Shown: positions 1 through 10,328 of the stretch, piece by piece
How the letters are laid out: every line of letters starts with the position of its first letter
How positions within the stretch are numbered: the stretch's first letter is position 1
From: Gemmataceae bacterium
GTDB taxonomy: Bacteria > Planctomycetota > Planctomycetia > Gemmatales > Gemmataceae
Length of the DNA: 64,000 bases
NCBI GenBank assembly: GCA_028288765.1
Contig: JAQGHQ010000412.1
Span: 1-64,000 of the forward strand
Direction of reading: 5' to 3'
The notes under the pieces: generated by a model
Databases searched by the model: none
Told to the model about the DNA's origin: nothing
Seen by the model: only the letters and a program-made list of their open reading frames with translations
Translations under genes and position numbers: made by a program

Positions 1-410
1 CCTCCGGGGCTCGAATCGTGGCGGGCCGAAGGGGGTGAGCCGAGTTGAGGAGCGCGTTCCCCCGCCCGGGGTTGTCACCCCGGGCTCCCGGCCGGCGCCC
101 CTCCGGGGCTCGATCGTGGCGGGCCGAAGGGGTCGAGCCGAGTAGAGGAGCGCGGTCCTCCGCCCGGGGTTGTCACCCCGGGCTACCGGCCGGCGCCCCT
201 CCGGGGCTCGAATCGTGGCGGGCCGAAGGGGGTGAGCCGAGTTGAGGAGCGCGTTCCCCCGCCCGGGGTTGTCACCCCGGGCTACCGGCCGGCGCCCCTC
301 CGGGGCTCGATCGTGGCGGGCCGAAGGGGTCGAGCCGAGTTGAGGAGCGCGTTCCCCCGCCCGGGGTTGTCACCCCGGGCTACCGGCCGGCGCCCCTCCG
401 GGGCTCGAAT
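1..410. repeat. Tandem ~99-bp repeat, about four full units plus a partial fifth, each with a CCCGGGGTTGTCACCCCGGG palindrome
   Basis: 'cctccggggctcga' recurs at about 1, 100, 198, 297 and 395; units nearly identical. Confidence 0.9.
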
Positions 411-426
411 CCATGTCCACCGCCCA

Positions 427-1407
427 CTATTCCCGGAACAGTACGTCGAGCCCGGCGGCCCCGTCCGGCACGGTCGCCGTCTCGGCCGGGTGGTCGGAGC
501 GCTTCCAGTTGAAGACTGGCGAGACCTCGGCCTGGATGTACGACTTCCGCGGCAGGGTCACCGTCCGTCCTTCGATCACCAGATCAATGTCTTTGTCGGT
601 GTGGTTGAAGAATCCCACCTTGCGGGTGGCGGCCGAGGGCGGTGCCCCCGCGGCGGTGAATACCTGGACCTTCACCCCACCGGTCAGCGGGCTCGAACGC
701 GAAGTACTCGGGCCGGCCGGCGGGACCACGCCCGACGGGGCAGCCGGGCTTTCCGGCGGCAGGGTGAGCGGGGGTAGCGTATCGCCCGGCCCGTCCGGCT
801 TCTTGGGCTCCGGCGGGAGTGGGAGCTTCGCCGGCATCGCCGGGCCGAAGTCCGGGGCCGGCGGGGCGGGCGACGGGACGGCACTCGGGGTGGTCGGCCC
901 CGTCGGCTTCGTGTCTGTCACGCCCGGGATCGTCGGCAGGACGAGGGCCGGCGGCTTGGTGGGTGGAGGGTTCGCCGGGGGGGGAATGTCGGGCTTGGGC
1001 GGGGTGATCGGCGGCGGCGTGTCCGCTCCGGCGGGGCGGACGCCGGGGTCGGGGGTGGCCGGCGGGGTCGGCGGCCGCGTGGTCAAGGGCGCAGCTGGTT
1101 CAGTCGGGGTCGGTGTCGGCGTCGCTTTGGTGGTGCCCGGGTTCGGAGTCGGGGTGGCCGGCCGGGGTGCCGTGGCGGCCGGGGCGCTGGGGTAGACCCG
1201 CGGGGCCGGGAGAGGAACCTCGTAAACCGGCACGTAGGGCGGAACGAACATCAGCTGTTGCGGGTACACCGGCGGGGGCGACCCGTAGATGCCATACCCG
1301 CCCGGCGAGCACGGTGGAGGTGGGGCCCAGCACGGGTGGAACGCGGACGCCCAGTCGGGCACGGCCACGACCCCCAGCACTGCCAGGCAGCAGAGGTAGC
1401 GTTTCAT
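427..1407 (-). CDS. Secreted proline-rich hypothetical protein
   Basis: ORF 326 aa; N-terminal signal peptide MKRYLCCLAVLGVVAVPDWASA, long Pro/Thr-rich region. Confidence 0.7.
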   Translation of the reverse strand: MKRYLCCLAVLGVVAVPDWASAFHPCWAPPPPCSPGGYGIYGSPPPVYPQQLMFVPPYVPVYEVPLPAPRVYPSAPAATAPRPATPTPNPGTTKATPTPTPTEPAAPLTTRPPTPPATPDPGVRPAGADTPPPITPPKPDIPPPANPPPTKPPALVLPTIPGVTDTKPTGPTTPSAVPSPAPPAPDFGPAMPAKLPLPPEPKKPDGPGDTLPPLTLPPESPAAPSGVVPPAGPSTSRSSPLTGGVKVQVFTAAGAPPSAATRKVGFFNHTDKDIDLVIEGRTVTLPRKSYIQAEVSPVFNWKRSDHPAETATVPDGAAGLDVLFRE

Positions 1408-1668
1408 GGTGGAGTCCCTTCCGCCCGATCCGCCGCGGAAGATGGGAGCTGCGGCCGGGCAACGGCACGGCCGGCCGCGACCCGTTTCCCCCAGGTCACG
1501 TTTCCCCCTCCGGACCGGCCGCCACTGTTGTACCCGGAACTCCTAGCACACCTCAAGAGATGATTCGGTACGGTGGCGCGGTCGGCGCGGTCGCACCGGT
1601 TGGCCGCCCACTCGTCCCGCGGTTACAATCGGTCCGATCCGTTCGCCCGGCACAGATTACCGGGGTGA

Positions 1669-3126
1669 GTGATGCGACTCGGGCGCTCGTGGCTGGTTGC
1701 GGCGGCGGTGGGCCTCCCGCTCGTCGGCCTCGTCGGATCCGCGCGCGGCCCGGAGGCGGGCGATCCGGCGGCCGCGGACCTGACCGTGTCGCGGTACGAA
1801 CTCGGTCGCCGGCTGAAGGCGTTCGAGGCGGAGTGGGAGACGGCCGCCGAAGCCCCCCGGGAGCGGACCGCCGCGAAGCTCGTCGACGTTCACCCGCAGG
1901 TCCTCTCGCTCCGTCTTGCCGAAGCGGGCCGGACCCTCGACCTCGCCACCCACGCGCTCGGGAGTGATTCGCCTCCCGGTCCGAGCAGCCGGTGGGCGGC
2001 GAGCCTGTACCCCGCCCCGGAAACCCGGCTCGTGGACGGGGCCGCCAGGGAACTGGCGGTCACCGTCCGGCCGCTCTACTCGGTCCGGGACACCATGCCG
2101 AAGACCCTCGAACTCCAGCTCTGGTTCAACGACAAGCAGGTGACGACCGCGAAGCCCGACAAGTTCCCCTTCTCGGTGAAGGTGCCACTGCCGGCGCTCG
2201 GCGAGTTCCGCGGGCTCGACCGGAAGCTGTACTTCATGGTGGAGACGGGGCGCGTCATCCGCCGGTCGCCCGTCGGGGTCTCACAGGCGGATCAGCTCGC
2301 CGGCCGGGTGGCCGCCTTGAAGACGGCGGCCGACGGGTGGACGGAGCTGGACACGATCGAGAAGGCGACGGTGCGGGACCGGGCCGGTCTGCTCGCCGAA
2401 CTCGCGGGCGGGTCAGTCCCGGAGACCGACCTGCCGGCGGCGGGCCTGCTCGCCAACGCGGAAGCCATGCTCGACGGCAAGCCGTTCTTCACGCCCGAGA
2501 AGGCCGGCCAGTTCTGGATGTCCGTGCCCCTCGGGGGAAAGAAAACCGCCCCGGTCCGGGTGTTCGTACCCAGGGGGCTCGACGCGAAGAAGCCCGTTCC
2601 GGTGGTGGTCGGGCTCCACGGGGCCGGCGGCAGCGAGAATGTGTTTTTCGAGGCGTACGGGGCCGGGCGGGCGGTGGCGGAGTGCGGGCGGCGGGGGTGG
2701 GTGTTCGTCGCCACCCGGAGCGGGCTCGACTTCACCGGCGGCCCGCCGGTGGCGGAGGTCCTCGATCAGCTCGGGAGGCGATACCCGGTCGACCCGAAGC
2801 GGGTGTTCCTGGTCGGGCACTCGATGGGCGCGATGCAGGCGATCGCGCTGGCACAAACGCACCCCGGCCGGTTCGCGGCGGTGGCCGCCCTCGGCGGGGG
2901 CGGGCGGGTGACGGACCCGAAAGCCCTGGCTTCGCTCCCCGTGTTCGTCGGGGCGGGTGAAAAGGACTTCGGGCTCGGGTTCGCCCGGGAACTGAACAAG
3001 ACCCTCACGGTCGGCGGGGCGACGGGCGTGACGTACAAGGAGTACCCCGGCGCCGACCACCTGCTGATCGTCCGCGAGGCGCTGCCGGACGTTTTCGCCG
3101 GGTTCGACAAGGTTGCCGGGCGGTGA
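1669..3126 (+). CDS. Secreted alpha/beta hydrolase (esterase/PHB-depolymerase-like)
   Basis: Signal-like N-terminus; VVGLHGAGGSE oxyanion region and GHSMGAM nucleophile elbow. Confidence 0.8.
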   Translation: MMRLGRSWLVAAAVGLPLVGLVGSARGPEAGDPAAADLTVSRYELGRRLKAFEAEWETAAEAPRERTAAKLVDVHPQVLSLRLAEAGRTLDLATHALGSDSPPGPSSRWAASLYPAPETRLVDGAARELAVTVRPLYSVRDTMPKTLELQLWFNDKQVTTAKPDKFPFSVKVPLPALGEFRGLDRKLYFMVETGRVIRRSPVGVSQADQLAGRVAALKTAADGWTELDTIEKATVRDRAGLLAELAGGSVPETDLPAAGLLANAEAMLDGKPFFTPEKAGQFWMSVPLGGKKTAPVRVFVPRGLDAKKPVPVVVGLHGAGGSENVFFEAYGAGRAVAECGRRGWVFVATRSGLDFTGGPPVAEVLDQLGRRYPVDPKRVFLVGHSMGAMQAIALAQTHPGRFAAVAALGGGGRVTDPKALASLPVFVGAGEKDFGLGFARELNKTLTVGGATGVTYKEYPGADHLLIVREALPDVFAGFDKVAGR

Positions 3127-3221
3127 GCCCACCCGGACAAATCCGCTGTTCCCGCGCCCGGGCGGGCGTACACTGTCGCGGTCGAACGTCCCGGAACTCG
3201 TCCGGTCCGCAGAGGATTCCC

Positions 3222-3650
3222 ATGAAACGGTTTGCGGTGGTCGGCGTCGCGCTGGCGCTGGCGTTCTCGGGTGGTCTGTCCGCGGACGACAAGGTGCCCG
3301 CGGGGCTGGAGGGGACGTACAAGGCCGTCGCCCTGACCCGGGACGGGAAGGACGAACCGGCCGACCTCGTCGCCGGGGTGAAAATGAAGATCACCGGCGG
3401 TGAGATGATTTTTTCGGTCAAGGACAAATCGTTCCCGGCGAAGTTCAAAGTGGACTCGAAGGCGAAGCCGGCTACCATCGACATCGCGCCGTCCGACGGG
3501 CCGGAGAAGGGCAAGACCTTCCCCGGCATCTACAAGGTCGAGGACGACGAACTCCTGATCGCGTTCACCGAGAAGGGCGACCGGCCGACCGAGTTCAAGG
3601 GAGAAAATGGGGTTCTCCTCTTCCGTCTCAAGCGGGACGAGAAGAAGTAA
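3222..3650 (+). CDS. TIGR03067-like planctomycete paralogous family protein
   Basis: Signal peptide; LEGTYKAVALTRDGK...FPGIYKVEDDELLIAF...RPTEFKGE pattern; ATG at 3222 inside longer ORF. Confidence 0.7.
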   Translation: MKRFAVVGVALALAFSGGLSADDKVPAGLEGTYKAVALTRDGKDEPADLVAGVKMKITGGEMIFSVKDKSFPAKFKVDSKAKPATIDIAPSDGPEKGKTFPGIYKVEDDELLIAFTEKGDRPTEFKGENGVLLFRLKRDEKK

Positions 3651-3673
3651 TCATCCCCACGGGAGTACGACCC

Positions 3674-4117
3674 ATGCGACGAATGCTGGCTGTGGTCGGG
3701 CTGGTTCTCACGGCCGGGTGGACGGCCGGGGCGGCGGACGACGACGCCGCGAAGGCGGCGAAGAAGCTGGAAGGGAGCTACCAGGTCGTCGAGGCCACCA
3801 GGGGCGGCAAGCCGGACCCGAAGGGCAAGGAGGTCAAATCGTTCACGATCAAGAACGGGACGATCGTGATCAGCGCCGGGGACCGGGATGAGACCGCGAA
3901 GTTCACCGTCGACCCGTCGAAGACGCCGGCCCACATCGATCTCGTGCCGAAGGACGATCATTCCGTCCCGGGGATCTACGCGGTGAAGGAGACGGACAAG
4001 GGGCTCGAATTGACGATCGCCTTCACCAAGGGGGCGAACGAATCCCGGCCGAAAGACTTCAAGGGCGAGGGCGAGGGCGACATCGTCATCAAACTCCTCC
4101 GGAAGAAAGAGAAGTAG
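3674..4117 (+). CDS. TIGR03067-like protein, tandem paralog of the preceding gene
   Basis: Same layout: LEGSYQVVEATRGGK...VPGIYAVKETDKGLELTIAF...RPKDFKGE. Confidence 0.7.
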   Translation: MRRMLAVVGLVLTAGWTAGAADDDAAKAAKKLEGSYQVVEATRGGKPDPKGKEVKSFTIKNGTIVISAGDRDETAKFTVDPSKTPAHIDLVPKDDHSVPGIYAVKETDKGLELTIAFTKGANESRPKDFKGEGEGDIVIKLLRKKEK

Positions 4118-4172
4118 CCCTCCGGCGGACCGGTTGGCCTTCCCGCACCCCGCCCGGTTCCATTACTCTAAT

Positions 4173-4196
4173 CCCGCCCGGGTCGTCCCGGGCGGG
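4173..4196. terminator. Candidate terminator hairpin
   Basis: Perfect 10-bp arms cccgcccggg-tcgt-cccgggcggg between two genes. Confidence 0.5.
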
Positions 4197-4219
4197 GTTC
4201 TCCGTTCTCCGGGGCGAAC

Positions 4220-4966
4220 ATGGACGAGTTCTTCAACCAGATCTGGGCTCTGATCGTCACCTTCGCCGACCCGCGGAACCTCCGCCACCCGGAGGTGTAC
4301 GTCGAGGCCCTGAAGCAACCCGGGGTGATGTGGGCCGCGTTCGTGGCGGTCAACCTCATCGTCTTCACAGAGACCGGCCTCTTGATCGGCTTCCTCCTCC
4401 CCGGGGACTCGCTCCTGGTGGTCACCGGGATCGTCGCCCGGACCGCCGACTGGCCGCTCGCCCCCCTCATGGCCGCCCTGTGCGCGATGGCAGTCTTCGG
4501 AGACACGGTCGGGTACTGGATCGGGGCGAAGGCCGGGCCGGCGATCTTTAACCGCCCGTCGAGCCGGTTCTTCAAACGGGAACACCTGCTCGCGGCCAGG
4601 GCGTATTACGACCGGCACGGCGGGAAGACGATCATCATCGCCCGGTTCATCCCGATCATCCGGACGTTCGTCCCGGTGGTCGCCGGGGCGGCCCGGATGG
4701 AGTACCGGACGTTCCTCTTCTACAACGTGTTCGGCGGGGTCGGGTGGATTACAAGTATGCTGATGATCGGGTACATGCTCGACCCGGTCCTGCGGCAGGT
4801 GTTCGGCCCGGAGTTCGAGATCGCCAAGCATATCGACAAGGTGATCGTCCTCGTGGTCGGGCTCTCCGTCGTGCCCCTGTTCCTGAAGGGCTACCGGCAC
4901 TGGTCGGACAAGCGGAAGGCCGCCCGGGCCGGAATCACCGCCCCGACCGGCGGGCCGACCACCTGA
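4220..4966 (+). CDS. DedA family (VTT/SNARE-associated) membrane protein
   Basis: LLIGFLLPGDSLLVVTG; FIPIIRTFVPVVAGAARM motif. Confidence 0.88.
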   Translation: MDEFFNQIWALIVTFADPRNLRHPEVYVEALKQPGVMWAAFVAVNLIVFTETGLLIGFLLPGDSLLVVTGIVARTADWPLAPLMAALCAMAVFGDTVGYWIGAKAGPAIFNRPSSRFFKREHLLAARAYYDRHGGKTIIIARFIPIIRTFVPVVAGAARMEYRTFLFYNVFGGVGWITSMLMIGYMLDPVLRQVFGPEFEIAKHIDKVIVLVVGLSVVPLFLKGYRHWSDKRKAARAGITAPTGGPTT

Positions 4967-5031
4967 CCCCGCGACCCGGCGACAACGACCTGTAGAATGC
5001 CCCCAGGGATCTTGTTTCCTGGGAGTTTTCG

Positions 5032-6222
<1,191 letters not shown>

Positions 6223-6305
6223 GCTACACACTCACCCGGGCCGCTCCGGCCCAGCGCACTGCCGGGTGTCGGTGGAGGCGGTGATGATTCCTGGGCCGGT
6301 CTCGG

Positions 6306-6905
6306 TCACTCGAAGAGTTCGGCCACGGTCGGGGCGAACCCGGGCATGTGCGGGTGTTCCGGCAGCCGGTGTGTGACGTTGAACAACTCGGGCTCGTGCC
6401 CCGGACGGTAGACGATGACCGTCCGGTCGTGCGGGTCGATCACCCACACGACCGGGACTCCCGCGGCCAGGTAGGCATCGGTCTTCTCGTTGATGTGGTG
6501 TTCGGCGTCATTCGGGGACAGGATCTCGACCGCGAGCGTCGGGACACCGTCGACCAGAGTTGTGTTCTCGTCGTCCTGTACGGCCACGATGTCGGCCGCC
6601 ACATAGACCACATCAACCCCGACCGTGCTATCCTGCGTTCGCCTCAGTCTCACGCCCGCTTCTCCCCCGTACACCTTCCCCCGGGGTTGGGGCTGTGACT
6701 TCTGCCACGCCTTCAGAATAAATCCCACGTTGATCAGGATTTCACTGTGGTGGCGGTTGCGGACGGTCGTCTTCACTCCCGGAATCTCGGGCGGCTTTTC
6801 CCGGAGCTGGCCGTTGATGATCCACCGCTCGACGCCGTCGTCCGGCATCGCCAGAAGGTCCTCGGTCGTCCACACCTTTGGTGGGTTCTCGGTCGCGATC
6901 GTCAT
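6306..6905 (-). CDS. Uma2 family (DUF820) restriction-endonuclease-fold protein
   Basis: WTTEDLLAMPDDGVERWIINGQLRE; PTLAVEILSPNDA...VWVIDP. Confidence 0.85.
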   Translation of the reverse strand: MTIATENPPKVWTTEDLLAMPDDGVERWIINGQLREKPPEIPGVKTTVRNRHHSEILINVGFILKAWQKSQPQPRGKVYGGEAGVRLRRTQDSTVGVDVVYVAADIVAVQDDENTTLVDGVPTLAVEILSPNDAEHHINEKTDAYLAAGVPVVWVIDPHDRTVIVYRPGHEPELFNVTHRLPEHPHMPGFAPTVAELFE

Positions 6906-6938
6906 GCGATTCTCCCAGAGTCCGCACCCATGTTACCG

Positions 6939-6987
6939 CCCGGCCCAAACCTGGACCAGTTCGAGCACCACCCGGACGGCGGCCTCC
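6939..6987 (-). pseudogene. pepT 3'-end fragment (encodes EAAVRVVLELVQVWAGR-stop)
   Basis: 48/49 identity to 8272-8320, the end of the intact pepT; TAA at 6933-6935. Confidence 0.85.
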
Positions 6988-7026
6988 GTTTATCGAGAGG
7001 CGATGCCCGATCCTCCGTGGGGAACA

Positions 7027-8118
7027 CTATTTCTCTTGTGATCCGCGATGACCGCCGTAGCGGTAGAGCAACTTCAGACACAGCGCTGTGTTCGCAGCCT
7101 CTTTCCGGACATGGATGTCCGGGTCGAGGCGATTAAGCCTCTTTGCTTCCGCCTCGATCAGATCGAGCGGAGTTTTCCCCCAGGCGTTCAGGGCGTTCGG
7201 AGCGGCTCCGTTAGCCAGGAGAAAGGCCACCATTTCGGGCGAGTTGCGGTCTGCCGCCGTGTGCAGAATCGTATTGTTCGACACCTGTGCAGGGTTGACA
7301 GCGAGATCACTGATCCGGGAGCCGTGGAAGTCCTCGCGGTTGTTGAGTTTTGCTCCGTGCCGAATCAGCACCTCCGCCAACCGCACGTCCCCCCGGGCGG
7401 CGGCCCGGTGGAGTGGGGTAAAGCCGTCGTAGTCCTTCGCCTCCAGCTTGGCCCCGTGGTCGAGTAAGGTGTCGACCACCTCGAAGGCGCCCGTCTCGGC
7501 CGCCGTGTGGAGCGGAGAGATTTCCCACCAATTTGACGGACTCGGGACCGGGTTGACGTCCGCCCCGTATCGGACGAGGAGGTCGATCATCCTCGGATGA
7601 CCGCCGAACACTGCCCAGTTCAGCAGGGCGTTTTGCCTGAAATACGGTCCGCGAGACTGGAAGTTCGCGATGATTTTTGCGGCCCCGAACATGTCGGCCA
7701 GACGCAGGGCGTGTTCGACCTCGGCCCGCCTGTCCAGCGCAACGGCCGAGAAGATGTCGAGCGTCGCGCCGTGCCTGAGGAGAAGCTCCGCGGCTTCCCT
7801 GTTGCGATTACTGGTCGCGAACTGCAGCGGCGTCGAGCCGGCCTTCCCCGGGTTGTTGACGTCGCCACCTCGGGCGATCAGGAGCTTCAGCACGCCGATC
7901 CGGTTCCGTTCGGCCGCGAGGTGAACCGGGCTCAGGTAGAACCCTTTCCCAACGGGCTCCGCGGCGTTCACCAGCTCGGGGTGCATGGCAAGGATGATCT
8001 GAACCCGATTCGTATCACCTTCGCGGACCGCCTTATGGATTCCAGGCCCCATGCCCAATGGGTTGATCAATCCGAGCCAGATAGTGGAAAACGCCGTGAA
8101 GACTCCGAACGGGAGCAT
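7027..8118 (-). CDS. Ankyrin-repeat protein
   Basis: Multiple repeats such as SPLHTAAETGAFEVVDTLLDHGAKLEAKDYDGFTPLHRAAARGDVRLAEVLIRHGA; ATG at 8118 chosen within ORF to 8265. Confidence 0.88.
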   Translation of the reverse strand: MLPFGVFTAFSTIWLGLINPLGMGPGIHKAVREGDTNRVQIILAMHPELVNAAEPVGKGFYLSPVHLAAERNRIGVLKLLIARGGDVNNPGKAGSTPLQFATSNRNREAAELLLRHGATLDIFSAVALDRRAEVEHALRLADMFGAAKIIANFQSRGPYFRQNALLNWAVFGGHPRMIDLLVRYGADVNPVPSPSNWWEISPLHTAAETGAFEVVDTLLDHGAKLEAKDYDGFTPLHRAAARGDVRLAEVLIRHGAKLNNREDFHGSRISDLAVNPAQVSNNTILHTAADRNSPEMVAFLLANGAAPNALNAWGKTPLDLIEAEAKRLNRLDPDIHVRKEAANTALCLKLLYRYGGHRGSQEK

Positions 8119-8265
8119 GGCCGGTCTCCGGGTGGGATCGATCCCAGCCTGTTCTACCCGGGAACGACTCGCGCTCACCAGTCGAGATGGACTCAACGGC
8201 CCAATGGCCCCCAGCCGCCCGAAATCAGGATGCATCGATCGATTAGCATAACCAGGCAGCTGCAT

Positions 8266-9492
8266 TCACTTCCCGGCCCACACCTGGACCAGTTCGAGCA
8301 CCACCCGGACGGCGGCCTCCATCTCCTCCAGGCACGTCCATTCGAGCGGCGAATGCGGGTTGTGCTCGCCGGTCGACAGGTTCGGGGTCGGCAGGCCCTT
8401 CTCGGTCAGCATCGCCCCGTCGGTCCCGCCGCGGATGATCTTGAACTTGGGCTCCAGCCCGGCCCGCCGGGTCGCCGCCTCGGCGCACTTCACCGCCCGC
8501 GGGTCCTTCGCGATCCCGTCCCGCATGTTCCGGTACTGCTTCCGCACGTCCACCCGCACTTTCGCCTGCGGGTACTCCCGCTCCACCTGCCGGCCGATCT
8601 CCCGCAGGATCTCGGCCTGCACGGCGAGCTGGGCGGTGTCGAAGTCGCGGAGCAAAAACCCGATCGTCACCTCGCCGGCCCCGCCCTCGATCGTCAGCGG
8701 GTGCAGGAAGCCTTCGCGCTCGGCGGTGGTCTCGGGGCTCATCGTCCGCTTCGGCAGGCGGTCCAGGAACATCCCGGCCAGCCGGACGGCGTTCGTCATC
8801 CGCCCCTTCGCGATCGACGGGTGGATGTTCACCCCGGTGATCGTGACCTTGGCCGCGTCGGCGGAGAAGGTCTCGGACTCGATCTCCCCGCTCGCCATCC
8901 CGTCGAGGGTGTACGCGACCTCGGCCCCGATCATCGCCGGCTCGAGGTAGAGCACCCCCTTCCCGATCTCCTCGTCGCAGGTGAACACCACCTTCACCGG
9001 GCCGTGCGGGATCGACGGGTTCTCGGTCAGGATGCGGGCGGCCTCCATGATGACCGCGACCCCGGCCTTGTCGTCCGCCCCGAGCAGGGTGGTGCCGTCC
9101 GTGGTGATGACCGTCTTGCCGATCACCGCCGTCAGCTCCGGGTTCTCGGCAACGCGGATCACTTTCGACGGGTCTTTCGGCAGGACGATATCACCGCCGG
9201 GGTAGTTGCGGATGACCTGCGGGGCGACGTTCTTGCCCGAGTTCTCGGGGTTCGTGTCGACGTGTGAGTTGAACGCGATCGTCGGGGCCCCGGGGACGTT
9301 CCCCGGGATGGTGGCGAGCACGATGCCGTGCTCGTCCTGCCGGGCGTCGGCGAGGCCGAGCGCGAGCAACTCGTCCCGGAGCATCTTCCCGAGGACGAGC
9401 TGGCCGGGCGAACTCGGGTACGTCGCGGACCGGTCGTCCGCCTGGGTGTCGATCCGGACGTACCGGAGGAACCGGTCAAGGAGTGTGGACAT
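8266..9492 (-). CDS. pepT: Peptidase T (aminotripeptidase)
   Basis: LLDRFLRYVRIDTQ; AFNSHVDT; GADDKAGVAVIMEAA; FTCDEEIGKG; RGGTDGAMLTEKGLPTPNLSTGEHNPHS. Confidence 0.94.
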   Translation of the reverse strand: MSTLLDRFLRYVRIDTQADDRSATYPSSPGQLVLGKMLRDELLALGLADARQDEHGIVLATIPGNVPGAPTIAFNSHVDTNPENSGKNVAPQVIRNYPGGDIVLPKDPSKVIRVAENPELTAVIGKTVITTDGTTLLGADDKAGVAVIMEAARILTENPSIPHGPVKVVFTCDEEIGKGVLYLEPAMIGAEVAYTLDGMASGEIESETFSADAAKVTITGVNIHPSIAKGRMTNAVRLAGMFLDRLPKRTMSPETTAEREGFLHPLTIEGGAGEVTIGFLLRDFDTAQLAVQAEILREIGRQVEREYPQAKVRVDVRKQYRNMRDGIAKDPRAVKCAEAATRRAGLEPKFKIIRGGTDGAMLTEKGLPTPNLSTGEHNPHSPLEWTCLEEMEAAVRVVLELVQVWAGK

Positions 9493-9526
9493 AGGTTTCA
9501 GTCCTCGTGTCGAAAGTCGTAACGTC

Positions 9527-10315
9527 TTATTTGTTCGCGCCCTTCGATGAATCGTTCGCCTTCTCAGGGGTGGCCGGCCGGGTATCTGCTGACTTTACGA
9601 CTTTACGACTTGAAGACTTGTGACTCCCCTTCTTGCGACCCGACTTTTTGAGCTGGGTCTTGACCCCGACCTTCGGGCAGAGCGGGTTGAGCGCGCAGGC
9701 GGCGCACCGCGGCTTGCGGGCGTAACAGACGTTCCGGCCGTGCAGGATGAGCTCGTGGCTCAGCGTCGTCCACGCGGCCGGCGGGATCAGCTTCATCAGC
9801 ACCCGCTCGACCTTCACCGGGTCGCGGAACCGGGTCAGCCCGAGCCGCCGCGACAGCCGTCCGACGTGCGTGTCGACCGTGATCCCGGGCGTCTCGAACG
9901 CGTTGCCGAGCACCACGTTCGCCGTCTTCCGGCCGACCCCCGGCAGGGCGACGAGGTCTTCGAGTGTGCCCGGCACCTCCCCGCCGAAGTGCTCGACCAG
10001 CACCGCGCAGCAGGCTTTGATGTTCTTTGCCTTGTTCCGATAGAAGCCGGTCGACTTGACGTACCCCTCGAGTTCCTTCGGGCCGGCCGCGGCGAAGTCG
10101 CGGGCGGTCTTGTACCGTGCGAACAGGGCCGGGGTGATCAGGTTCACCCGCTTGTCGGTACACTGCGCGGACAGGATCGTGGCCACGAGGAGCTGGAGCG
10201 GGTTTTCGTGAACGAGCGCGGTGGTCGTTTCCGGATAGAGCCTGGCGAGCGCGGCCATGATCGGGCCGACCCGGTCCTTCGCGGGCGGGAGTTTGGCGTC
10301 GGGCTGAGTGTCCAT
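9527..10315 (-). CDS. nth: Endonuclease III
   Basis: ATILSAQCTDKRVN; LPGVGRKTANVVLGNAF; VDTHVGRLSRRLGL; C-terminal 4Fe-4S cysteines; extra Ser/Lys-rich tail. Confidence 0.94.
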   Translation of the reverse strand: MDTQPDAKLPPAKDRVGPIMAALARLYPETTTALVHENPLQLLVATILSAQCTDKRVNLITPALFARYKTARDFAAAGPKELEGYVKSTGFYRNKAKNIKACCAVLVEHFGGEVPGTLEDLVALPGVGRKTANVVLGNAFETPGITVDTHVGRLSRRLGLTRFRDPVKVERVLMKLIPPAAWTTLSHELILHGRNVCYARKPRCAACALNPLCPKVGVKTQLKKSGRKKGSHKSSSRKVVKSADTRPATPEKANDSSKGANK

Positions 10316-10328
10316 GCCAATATGGTAG

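Noticed and set aside
1-410. Repeat-containing protein suggested by overlapping ORFs 45-245 and 232-777
   Set aside because: ORFs arise from translating the GC-rich tandem repeat, with no codon or protein signature.
7027-8265. Intact integrase or transposase explaining the ankyrin gene insertion
   Set aside because: No recombinase motif in any frame of the region; only the duplicated pepT end is visible.
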